A stretch of 5,372 nt of DNA from Atribacteria bacterium SCGC AAA255-N14 (GCA_000405345.1 ASPC01000082.1:1-5372); one strand, 5' to 3'; shown: positions 1 to 5,110, counted from the first letter of the stretch. The notes: generated from the sequence alone by a model not told the origin. Numbers and translations are program-made.

Positions 1-103
1 CTTTGCCCATTACCCTTATCCATTCTGCTAAAAAATTATTTGGCATAATAATATAACCTTCTTTGGATGATTTGGTTTGTCTATTTTGTTTTTCTTTTTG
101 CAT
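1..103 (-). CDS. Unrecognised protein, N-terminal part only (runs off left edge)
   Basis: This is the first 34 codons of a gene reading leftward out of the window. The ATG at 103 is preceded by AAGGAG (plus-strand 110-115) at 6-nt spacing, an almost ideal Shine-Dalgarno arrangement. An in-frame ATG at 118 is possible, but it would put that site inside the gene. The first 15 residues are very polar (rich in K, Q, N, S, T) and are followed by a more ordered stretch, YIIMPNNFLAEWIRVMGK. A segment of the type 'IPN-x-hydrophobic-x-x-W' near the N-terminus vaguely recalls replication-initiator-like or phage winged-helix proteins, but this is too little sequence to assign a family. A poor promoter-like pair (TTGTCT 172-177, TAAATA 149-154 on minus, 17-bp gap) lies upstream in repeat-derived DNA. 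The gene is very likely real; its function is unknown. Confidence 0.72.
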   Translation of the reverse strand, partial: MQKEKQNRQTKSSKEGYIIMPNNFLAEWIRVMGK

Positions 104-120
104 ATCTTTCTCCTTCATCG

Positions 121-208
121 AAAATAGTCGTTAGTATTTTGTATTTAGTATTTAGCTAAGAAAAGATAAAAAGACAAGTTTCAGGTTACGAGTTTCAAGT
201 TGCGAGTT
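121..208. repeat. Degenerate repeat words shared with the helicase linker
   Basis: Two exact 13-bp matches link this intergenic tract to the inside of the helicase gene. GTCGTTAGTATTT at 127-139 equals 937-949, and CAAGTTGCGAGTT at 196-208 equals 897-909. The order of the two words is reversed between the copies, so this is not one long duplication but two repeat families present in both places. Short internal repetition (GTATTTAGTATTTAG) adds to the degenerate look. Confidence 0.6.
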
Positions 209-210
209 GG

Positions 211-244
211 GATTGCCGCACTCCCTTCGGTCGTTCGCAATGAC
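211..244. repeat. Dispersed palindrome-like repeat (GATTGCCGCA...TTCGCAATGAC type)
   Basis: The ends GATTGC and GCAATGAC are near-complementary, and the middle (CTCCCTTCGGTCG) is the sort found in a widespread class of dispersed bacterial repeats that I recognise from memory by the motif GTCATTGCGA on one end and GCAATCC on the other. There is only one copy in this window, so multiplicity cannot be shown here. It is non-coding. Confidence 0.45.
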
Positions 245-360
245 ATTAATGTGTATTTTGTATCTTTAACCGGCAAACCGGGTGACTGGTTAACTAACTA
301 CACTTGTTTCCCGCGCCTATACGCTACCCGCTCTACGCTCTACCCTAATTACACCATAAA

Positions 361-445
361 ATAATTTTCCTGTATCGAGTTTTCTACTGAATTCCTACTG
401 AATTCCTACTGAATTTCTACCGAATTTCAAACGAAAGAAAATTAT
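361..445. repeat. Four 11-bp tandem units flanked by a 9-bp inverted repeat
   Basis: Four consecutive 11-bp units occupy 383-393, 394-404, 405-415 and 416-426, with consensus YCTACTGAATT. Units two and three are identical, the first differs by one base and the fourth by two. The block lies between perfect inverted copies of ATAATTTTC (361-369) and GAAAATTAT (437-445). An 11-bp period is close to one helical turn, as in iterons or tandem operator sites, but a small mobile element or plain slippage would look the same. It lies between the helicase terminator and the left-edge gene, about 280 bp upstream of that gene's start. Confidence 0.7.
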
Positions 446-448
446 CTG

Positions 449-487
449 TAAAATAAAAAATCCGAACAGCTTTTTAACTGTTCGGAT
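449..487 (-). terminator. Rho-independent terminator of the helicase gene
   Basis: A perfect 10-bp stem is formed by ATCCGAACAG (460-469) and CTGTTCGGAT (478-487) around an 8-nt loop. Read on the minus strand, the stem is followed directly by TTTTTTATTTT. It lies 53 bp beyond the helicase stop codon, in the right orientation. On the plus strand there is no comparable T-run after the stem, so it is directional. Confidence 0.85.
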
Positions 488-540
488 CTAATTTATTATT
501 TGATTGTTTTGAATAAAATAATATTTTTAATTACATAAAG

Positions 541-3537
541 TTAGGAATTTGTTTCCAATTCTTTTTCTTTAATATCTAACATTAAGCCCCTACCGGGCAC
601 TATTTTAAAAATATTTCCAATCTTTTTTGCGTACCTGCTTTTATTATTCAATGCCTTTAAAATGTCTTTTTTAATTTTACAAATATGATAATTTATACGG
701 GTATAGATTGCCTCATTTTCATCTTTCCATATTTCCTTTAAAATATCTTCATAGCTCATTACTTGTCCTCTATGTTGAGCTAATAGACATATCAAAGAAA
801 AACCTATTGTAGTAACTTTAACTTTTTTGCCTTCAAAAATAATTCTATCCGGGCGGTGAATATCAATTTCTAATACAGGTTGCAAGGTGTAAGGTGCAAG
901 TTGCGAGTTATAAGATGGATTAGTCGTTAGTCCTTGGTCGTTAGTATTTAGTGAAACCCCCACCTTAGTCCTCCCCTTGCGAGGGGGAAGGGAAGAAACG
1001 CAAGATGCAGGAGGCAAGTTACGGGTTTCACCAGAAAATCTCCTCTTGATTCTCCCGGCTAATTTTTCAGGCACAACCTTGGCCAGCTCCCCTACAGATA
1101 ATTCCTGAAAGCATTTCTCATCATCGTAACCCTCTCTTAGCAGAGCCCTTATATAATTCCGACCCAATCCGGGGACATGCAGGCGCGCAAGCCCGAGCCC
1201 CTTTTCCTCCACTCCCCAGGCCAGCCTTTCCGAGACTATTTTTATTCCGGTTAATTCTTCTTTTTTATTCTCCTTTTTGCTCCAGCCCAAACTCTCAGCT
1301 ACTGCTGCCAGGCTATCGGCCAGCCAGGAAAAGCCTTCCCCTAATTTCCGTATTGTCCCGCCGTAGATTTTGTAAGCCTCCTCAATCTCTTTTATCTCTT
1401 TATCTCCTATCCAATCATATAAAAGGAGGGCTTTCTTGATAGAAAGATAATCTTCTGTTTCAAGCCCCTGGTCTTCTCCGTCTAATTCTAAAATATCCTG
1501 GTAAATTTCTTTACCGTCTTCTCCCCGGTTTGAGACTAATTCCGCCATCTTATCCTGATAATAATATTTCCAGTCACCTGCTTTATAACGGTCGGTAATT
1601 TGATTAAATTGAGGGAAGGAGATGGGAATATTTTTTCCTTCACCGCTTTTAGTCAAAAGACTAATTATCTCTAAAATAGTCAACTTCCCCCTTTTATTTT
1701 CTAAATATCCCTTAAAGAGAAGATAAGTATCTATATCTATTCTCCGGGAATTAATCAGTACTCCCGCCCTGGTGGGGAATAATTTTTCAGCGTCTTTATC
1801 TTTTTTGCCCTTGCCGTATTTTATTAAATTATGTTCTATCAATACCTTTAAGCTTTCCTTAATCTCTGTCTTCAAATCATCTTCTTCAAAATTAAATACC
1901 CAGTAATGGTCATCTTTTTTAAAATCAGAAGTTAATTCCCTAAAATGATTATCCAGTTTTTCTGCCGTATTTATCCCCTTTGCTATTTCCTTAAGAAGAA
2001 AATTAGTAAAGTTCTTCTCCTTCTTTAAGCGACGGTAGAGCGTTTGCGTATCTGATTTTAGGGAAGAGTGATATTTTCCTCCGGGATCATTTACCCGCGG
2101 CATTCCGGCCGGATTAGCCGGCTTTAAAGCATTAAAGTAAAGATTTTGCACCACGGTCTCAGAAAGAAGGGAATGGGCTAAAAAGATAACCCGTCCAAAA
2201 TTATCTTTTTCTTTCTGATTTAATCTTCCCGCTCTTCCTCCCATATTTTCTACATCTACCATACTCATACTGGTAAGATAACCGTTTCTGTAATCTCCAT
2301 TATTACTCGTATATTTATAAGTAGTGAGGATTACATTTTTAAAGGGAAGGTTTACTCCCATAGCCAGGGTGGTAGTAGCACAAATTAATTTTATCTCTCC
2401 TTTTTTAAGATAGGTCTCTACCAGATTTCTTTCTTCCCAGGAAAGGTCAGCATTATGATAAGCTATCCCTTTTTCTAATAAATAGAGTAATTCATTCCGG
2501 GATCTGGTCTCCTCCAGCCGGGAAAGTTCGGCAATTGCCTCATCTGCCCGGGGAGCATCAATCTGCCCGGCCAGCCATCCGGCCCACTTGCGGGTATCTT
2601 TACGGGTAGGGAAGAAGAGGAGGGTAGGTTCATCTTTTTCTACAAAATAAGAGACCGTTTTTCTTAGGTAATCTTCATAACAATTATCCCGGACTTCATC
2701 GGGAGCAAAGAAGATTTCTTCTCCACAGCAATAATTATTATGGGTAATATATTTAAAAGTTCCTTCCCGTACCAACCCTTTCCGCAATTCGACAGGGCGT
2801 TGATAAGAAAGCAGGGCATCAGCCGAAATCCAGTTTAAGAATCCGGCTTCATTATCTAAATCTGCCGATAAGCCGATAATCTTAAGTTCCGGTTTATTCT
2901 TTTTGATATAAGTAATTATCTCTTCCAGGAGGGGACCGCGGACGGGGTCATCTATCATCTGCAGCTCATCGATAATGACCAGAGAGACATCTTGTAAGAA
3001 ATCAGGATATTCGAGAAGGAAATAATTAAATTTCTCATAGACCATTACCACTACCTGGTAATCTCCTTGAATAATTTTCTTATCGTATTCCCGGCGGTCT
3101 CGGGAAGAGATAAGGGTGTTTATATCACAATCAGCATAAAGGTCACGAAAGTGGTGATATTTTTCTTCGGCTAAAGAACGCAAGGGGACCAAATAAATGG
3201 TTTTTTTCTTATGGACAGCCTGAGTGATAGCCGCCATCTCCCCGATGAAGGTCTTCCCCGAAGAAGTCGGAGAAAGGACTAATAAATCCCTCCCTCTGTC
3301 ATTCCCGCCCCTTCTTATGTCATTCCCGCGAAAGCGGGAATCTATCCCTCCTGTAGGGTCGTATTGCATACGCCCTTCTTTATTCCTTCCATCAAAATCC
3401 AACACTCCATACTCCCTTACCGCCTTCTCCTGAACCGCCAGCAGGTAAGGAGAATAATCCTTCTCCCAGATATCCACAACATAAGAGGGGACTCCCCACA
3501 CTTCTAAATCTCTCATCTTCATCGGCTTTTTAAACAA
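541..3537 (-). CDS. Ski2/Hel308-like SF2 helicase fused to a PhoB/OmpR-type winged helix
   Basis: 998 aa, predicted cytoplasmic ATP-dependent nucleic-acid helicase. Visible motifs: Walker A SPTSSGKT (89-96), Ia PLRSLAEEK (118-126), II IIDELQ (188-193), III LSAD (223-226), IV-like LLFFPTRK (306-313), V ATTTLAMGVNLP (387-398), VI NMGGRAGR (431-438). Helix-hairpin-helix sequence (LHVPGLGRNYIRALLREGY, about 786-804, then VGELAKVVPEKLAGRIKRR) matches the C-terminal end of Hel308/Ski2 proteins. Residues about 888-990 look like a PhoB/OmpR effector domain, ending near GNIFKIVPGRGLML. Between the two lies a repeat-derived linker (about 838-887); a second repeat encodes 63-80. Oddities: motif II is DELQ where this family usually has DExH, and motif III is SAD instead of SAT. 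The TTG start fits the ribosome binding site better than ATG codons 6 and 8. The helicase call is firm; substrate and pathway are unknown. Hel308-type repair and Ski2-like defence helicases are both possible. Confidence 0.93.
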   Translation of the reverse strand: MFKKPMKMRDLEVWGVPSYVVDIWEKDYSPYLLAVQEKAVREYGVLDFDGRNKEGRMQYDPTGGIDSRFRGNDIRRGGNDRGRDLLVLSPTSSGKTFIGEMAAITQAVHKKKTIYLVPLRSLAEEKYHHFRDLYADCDINTLISSRDRREYDKKIIQGDYQVVVMVYEKFNYFLLEYPDFLQDVSLVIIDELQMIDDPVRGPLLEEIITYIKKNKPELKIIGLSADLDNEAGFLNWISADALLSYQRPVELRKGLVREGTFKYITHNNYCCGEEIFFAPDEVRDNCYEDYLRKTVSYFVEKDEPTLLFFPTRKDTRKWAGWLAGQIDAPRADEAIAELSRLEETRSRNELLYLLEKGIAYHNADLSWEERNLVETYLKKGEIKLICATTTLAMGVNLPFKNVILTTYKYTSNNGDYRNGYLTSMSMVDVENMGGRAGRLNQKEKDNFGRVIFLAHSLLSETVVQNLYFNALKPANPAGMPRVNDPGGKYHSSLKSDTQTLYRRLKKEKNFTNFLLKEIAKGINTAEKLDNHFRELTSDFKKDDHYWVFNFEEDDLKTEIKESLKVLIEHNLIKYGKGKKDKDAEKLFPTRAGVLINSRRIDIDTYLLFKGYLENKRGKLTILEIISLLTKSGEGKNIPISFPQFNQITDRYKAGDWKYYYQDKMAELVSNRGEDGKEIYQDILELDGEDQGLETEDYLSIKKALLLYDWIGDKEIKEIEEAYKIYGGTIRKLGEGFSWLADSLAAVAESLGWSKKENKKEELTGIKIVSERLAWGVEEKGLGLARLHVPGLGRNYIRALLREGYDDEKCFQELSVGELAKVVPEKLAGRIKRRFSGETRNLPPASCVSSLPPRKGRTKVGVSLNTNDQGLTTNPSYNSQLAPYTLQPVLEIDIHRPDRIIFEGKKVKVTTIGFSLICLLAQHRGQVMSYEDILKEIWKDENEAIYTRINYHICKIKKDILKALNNKSRYAKKIGNIFKIVPGRGLMLDIKEKELETNS
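880..1032. repeat. Repeat-derived linker inside the helicase gene
   Basis: This 153-bp stretch encodes residues about 836-886, between the helix-hairpin-helix region and the winged helix. It contains words typical of intergenic repeats: CAAGTTGCGAGTT (897-909) and GTCGTTAGTATTT (937-949), both also present downstream of the gene at 196-208 and 127-139; a C-rich/G-rich inverted element (957-992, CCTCCCC...GAGGGGG); and a further GGCAAGTTACGGGTTTCACC word (1013-1032) that resembles 183-196. The translation is low in hydrophobic core residues and rich in P, S, T, N, as expected for a disordered linker. The reading frame stays open throughout. Confidence 0.72.
3298..3351. repeat. In-frame ATTCCCGC palindrome repeat in the helicase N-terminus
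   Basis: ATTCCCGC occurs at 3301 and 3322 (21-bp period). The second copy forms the palindrome ATTCCCGCGAAAGCGGGAAT (3322-3341), followed by CTATCCCTCC. The same arrangement occurs between genes at 3801-3870. Here it is translated on the minus strand as residues 63-80 (GGIDSRFRGNDIRRGGND), immediately before the beta-strand leading into Walker A. The period of 21 bp equals seven codons, so copy-number changes would keep the frame. Confidence 0.85.
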
Positions 3538-3541
3538 TATA

Positions 3542-3554
3542 CTTCCATCCTTTC
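3542..3554 (-). promoter_or_regulatory. Ribosome binding site deciding the TTG start of the helicase
   Basis: On the minus strand GAAAGGATGGAAG precedes TATA and then TTG at 3537. GAAAGGA is 10 nt and GGAAG 4 nt from that codon. The ATG within GGATGG (3549-3547) is out of frame and soon reaches a stop. The first in-frame ATG codons (3522 and 3516) have only AAAAAGCCG-type sequence at the proper distance. TTG at 3537 is therefore the best start. Confidence 0.6.
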
Positions 3555-3612
3555 TAATAATTTTTTAAAAATGTACTTAAATAAACATATACAAACAAAA
3601 GTTTACAAATCG

Positions 3613-3641
3613 ATTTTACCCCATCCTCTCCCCAATTGCAA
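3613..3641 (-). promoter_or_regulatory. Candidate sigma70-type promoter of the helicase gene
   Basis: On the minus strand TTGCAA (3641-3636) and TAAAAT (3618-3613) are separated by exactly 17 bp. They match TTGACA at four of six and TATAAT at five of six positions. Transcription would start near 3606 and give a leader of about 70 nt. That leader is AT-rich with repeated TGTAAAC, GTTTGT and TGTTTAT words (3580-3607), which could be protein-binding half-sites, although this is speculative. The -10 box overlaps the stop codon of the doubtful small ORF upstream. Confidence 0.5.
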
Positions 3642-3780
3642 CAACTATTTTAAAAAACTTTTTCTCTCGGGAAACCATCATCTTTCTTCTTTCCTCCCCA
3701 GGAATATCTCTCTGATCTAACATGACTATTATCTGGCATAATCGAAAAAAGTCTTGACTATTTTCTAAAACAGGAATCAT
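3616..3780 (-). CDS. Possible 54-aa small protein upstream of the helicase
   Basis: An open frame from ATG 3780 (in-frame alternative ATG at 3789) to TAA at 3618-3616 encodes 54 residues. AGAAGA at 3795-3790 is a weak ribosome binding site 9 nt ahead. The product is charged and helix-prone, with no signal peptide or membrane segment: it begins MIPVLENSQDFFRLC, has a central DQRDIPGEERRK and ends FFKIVVAIGERMG. The balance of hydrophobic and charged residues looks more protein-like than a random frame. I recognise no family. The 5' side abuts a palindromic repeat cluster and an in-frame stop lies at 3822-3820, so it could be the remnant of a longer gene cut by repeat insertion. It is on the same strand as the helicase, 78 bp upstream. 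It may be chance. Confidence 0.3.
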   Translation of the reverse strand: MIPVLENSQDFFRLCQIIVMLDQRDIPGEERRKMMVSREKKFFKIVVAIGERMG

Positions 3781-3796
3781 GGGGGACATTCTTCTT

Positions 3797-3870
3797 TTGT
3801 ATTCCCGCTCCCCTTTATGTCATTCCCGCTCCTCTTTATGTCATTCCCGCGAAGGCGGGAATCCATCCCT
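3797..3870. repeat. 21-bp-period ATTCCCGC repeat cluster
   Basis: ATTCCCGC recurs at 3801, 3822 and 3843 with exact 21-bp spacing. Two half-units (ATTCCCGCTCC-CTTTATGTC type) are followed by a full palindrome, ATTCCCGCGAAGGCGGGAAT (3843-3862), and then CCATCCCTCC. It is the same family as 3298-3351 inside the helicase gene and 5064-5110. It is non-coding; the short open frame across it on the plus strand is an artefact of the repeat. Confidence 0.85.
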
Positions 3871-3964
3871 CCAAAAAGTAAAGACTCCCCCCCTTTTTTT
3901 GATTCTAAAATATTTTCCCAAAAAAGCAGGACTATTGACAAACAATACAGTATATAGATAACAG

Positions 3965-3978
3965 CCTGTTTAGACAGG
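3965..3978. repeat. Short inverted repeat CCTGT-TTAG-ACAGG
   Basis: A perfect 5-bp inverted repeat with a 4-nt centre lies just upstream of the -35 box of the MNT/HEPN operon. Its CCTG and GACAGG ends resemble those of the 30-bp palindrome at 5257-5286, so it may be a short or decayed relative of that repeat. An upstream regulatory site is an alternative. Confidence 0.4.
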
Positions 3979-3987
3979 TTTCTGGAT

Positions 3988-4016
3988 TTGACAGATTATA
4001 ATTAATTGACTATAAT
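3988..4016 (+). promoter_or_regulatory. Consensus sigma70-type promoter of the MNT/HEPN operon
   Basis: TTGACA (3988-3993) and TATAAT (4011-4016) are both perfect consensus hexamers separated by 17 bp. Transcription should begin near 4023, giving a leader of about 39 nt before the ATG at 4062. A promoter this strong would be expected to need repression, and a 16-bp palindrome covers its -10 box. Confidence 0.88.
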
Positions 4017-4023
4017 AATAGTC
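4008..4023. promoter_or_regulatory. Operator 1, palindrome over the -10 box
   Basis: GACTATAATAATAGTC is an inverted repeat with perfect 6-bp arms and a 4-bp centre. It contains the whole TATAAT box, so bound protein would block RNA polymerase. It shares consensus GRCTAWWATAWTAGYC with the palindrome 20 bp downstream. The likely binder is the winged-helix half of the protein encoded directly downstream; this is inferred from position. Confidence 0.7.
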
Positions 4024-4027
4024 GATG

Positions 4028-4043
4028 GGCTAATATATTAGCC
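4028..4043. promoter_or_regulatory. Operator 2, perfect palindrome ahead of the ribosome binding site
   Basis: GGCTAATATATTAGCC is a perfect 16-bp palindrome. It is centred exactly 20 bp, about two helical turns, from operator 1 and differs from it at positions 2 and 15 by a paired change that keeps the symmetry. It ends immediately before AAAGGA (4044-4049), the probable ribosome binding site. In RNA it could form a small hairpin next to that site, so translational control is also possible. Confidence 0.7.
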
Positions 4044-4061
4044 AAAGGAATTATTAAAAAG

Positions 4062-4601
4062 ATGAAGAAAATATTATTTACTACAAATCCTCAAAAAATA
4101 TTAGAATTTCTAATTCAAATGCCAGGAGAAGAATATCTTTCCAGGGAAATTCAAGCTGCTGTTAAAATAAGCAAAGCAGGTACAAACTTTGCCTTAAATG
4201 ATCTAGTGAGCGCAGGTTTTATAAGAAGAAAAAAAAGAGGCAAGATGTATCTCCATGCTATAAATTTTGATCACCCGATAATTAAGCATCTAAAAATTCT
4301 AAAGGTAATTATGTCATTAGAGTCATTATTAAAAAAGATGAGAAATAAATCTCAAAAAATAATTCTCTATGGAAGTTCGAGCCGGGGAGAAAATACCAAA
4401 GACAGTGATATTGATCTGTTAGTGGTTACCAATTCTCTGCCGGAAGTTGAGAAAATAGTAAGGAATAACCCTAAAGGAAAAGTTATCCAATTAATTACAA
4501 GGACACCATTAAAATATATAGAAATGGAAAAAACTGACCCGATATTTTATGCAGAAATAGAAAGGGGTATTGTTTTGTGGGAAGCAAAAGATGAGTCCTG
4601 A
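4062..4601 (+). CDS. Winged-helix/minimal nucleotidyltransferase (MNT) protein, probable antitoxin
   Basis: 179 aa with two domains. Residues about 9-67 look like a winged helix-turn-helix: a helix around QKILEFLIQM, a recognition-helix region around SKAGTNFALNDLVSAG, and a basic wing RRKKRGKMYL. Residues about 98-175 are a DNA-polymerase-beta-like minimal nucleotidyltransferase with the signature LYGSSSRG (102-109) followed by DSDIDLLVV (114-122); D116 and D118 are the metal-binding pair. The expected third acidic position seems to be Q143 in VIQLIT. In the related MNT/HEPN toxin-antitoxin pairs, MNT proteins neutralise HEPN toxins by AMP transfer. Activity here is inferred, and the missing third acid leaves catalysis open. 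AAAGGA at 4044-4049 is the ribosome binding site, somewhat distant (12 nt) from the ATG. The gene overlaps the HEPN gene by 11 bp. The winged helix probably represses the operon through the twin palindromes. Confidence 0.88.
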   Translation: MKKILFTTNPQKILEFLIQMPGEEYLSREIQAAVKISKAGTNFALNDLVSAGFIRRKKRGKMYLHAINFDHPIIKHLKILKVIMSLESLLKKMRNKSQKIILYGSSSRGENTKDSDIDLLVVTNSLPEVEKIVRNNPKGKVIQLITRTPLKYIEMEKTDPIFYAEIERGIVLWEAKDES

Positions 4602-5033
4602 ATTTGAAAGATGTTTAAGAAGTCAAAAAATAAAAGTATTTTCCCGAGGAAAAACATTGGCTGGCAAAGAATTGAAGGTAGCAGCTTCAGATCTTGAACA
4701 GGCGAAATAACTTTTAAGAATGATAATTACAAATGGGCTACTATACAATGTTATTATTCGATATTTCATTCAGCGAGGGCATTACTTTATGCTAGAAATT
4801 ACAGAGAAAGAAGTCACCATTGTTTGATTGTGGCGATCCGCTCATTGTATGTAGAAGAAAAATTACTTCCTTTGCATTTAGTTGAAGGATTAGAGAAGGC
4901 AAAAACCTTACGAGAAAGTGCGGATTATTATGATCAATGGTCAAAAACAGGAGTAGAAACGATTTTAAAAGTTGCTGAAGAATTTTTAGATAATAGTACA
5001 CAATTAATAAGAGGAATAAAAGGTAATAAGTAA
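4591..5033 (+). pseudogene. UPF0332-type HEPN protein, probable toxin, broken by one-base frameshift
   Basis: ATG 4591 overlaps the MNT stop (4599-4601), a typical translational coupling. The first frame gives 39 codons and stops at TAA 4708-4710. Adding one A to the AAA at 4705-4707 joins it to a frame open to TAA 5031-5033 and restores a 147-aa protein, normal for HEPN. The joined protein has family landmarks on both sides of the break: DLEQAK before it; NYKWATIQCYYSIFHSARALLY (46-67), YRERSHHCL (71-79) and LRESADYYDQWS (107-118) after it. R69/R72 with H76/H77 can supply the R-x(4-6)-H nuclease motif of HEPN RNases. In this family the second residue after S is, in my memory, often Y (SHYCL); here it is H77. 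The break may be a real mutation that inactivates the toxin or a homopolymer error in assembly. No good slippery site for programmed frameshifting is visible. Confidence 0.85.
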
Positions 5034-5063
5034 ATAATGACAGCCTTTTTTTATCCTCCTCTG

Positions 5064-5110
5064 TCATTCCCGCGAAACCTGTCCTCGACCTGATCGGGAA
5101 GCGGGAATCA
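5064..5110. repeat. ATTCCCGC...GCGGGAAT repeat with extra insert
   Basis: The arms ATTCCCGC (5066-5073) and GCGGGAAT (5101-5108) are those of the compact palindromes at 3322 and 3843. Here they are 27 bp apart, because a segment containing CCTGTCCTCGACCTGATCGG lies between them. It sits between the HEPN gene and the exported-protein gene and is non-coding. The antisense open frame across this region is a by-product. Confidence 0.75.

Larger units (their letters stand above)
104..540. other. Gene-free spacer made of degenerate repeats plus a terminator
   Basis: I see no convincing gene in this stretch between the left-edge gene and the end of the helicase gene. From 121 to about 210 there are TTAGTATTT-type and AGTTTCAAGTTGCGAGTT-type words that recur inside the helicase gene. 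A palindrome-like repeat follows at 211-244. At 266-293 the words TTAACC and GGTTAA form a short inverted repeat around CCGG words. At about 316-344 there are loosely repeated CGCTAC/CGCTCTAC words. An 85-bp tandem-repeat block occupies 361-445, and a terminator hairpin lies at 449-487. The composition is that of accumulated mobile or slippage repeats rather than coding DNA. Confidence 0.6.

Noticed and set aside
383..426. CRISPR-like tandem units
   Set aside because: The 11-bp units are contiguous, with no spacers.
3224..3433. Plus-strand open frame of 69 codons
   Set aside because: It lies wholly opposite the helicase coding sequence and draws its peptide partly from the palindromic repeat; it is a shadow frame.
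541..3537. Hachiman-type defence helicase (HamB)
   Set aside because: The helicase class is compatible, but no HamA-like nuclease gene is visible beside it, and the C-terminal winged helix is not a feature I know from HamB.
3797..3870. CRISPR array
   Set aside because: A 21-bp period with near-identical units and no unique spacers is a tandem repeat, not a CRISPR array.
3779..3961. Plus-strand open frame of 60 codons
   Set aside because: Most of it is the translated 21-bp-period repeat (CHSR-type peptide); it has no ribosome binding site or family resemblance.
4700..4712. Programmed frameshift in the HEPN gene
   Set aside because: The junction GCGAAATAAC has no X-XXY-YYZ slippery heptamer and no obvious stimulator, so a deletion or assembly error is simpler.
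4824..5033. Separate short gene starting with an ATT/GTG-like codon
   Set aside because: It is the C-terminal half of the frameshifted HEPN protein; the frame continues upstream with conserved sequence to about 4707.
5016..5052. Rho-independent terminator after the HEPN gene
   Set aside because: AAAAGG and CCTTTT could pair, but the loop is about 20 nt and the stem weak; the T-run alone is not enough.
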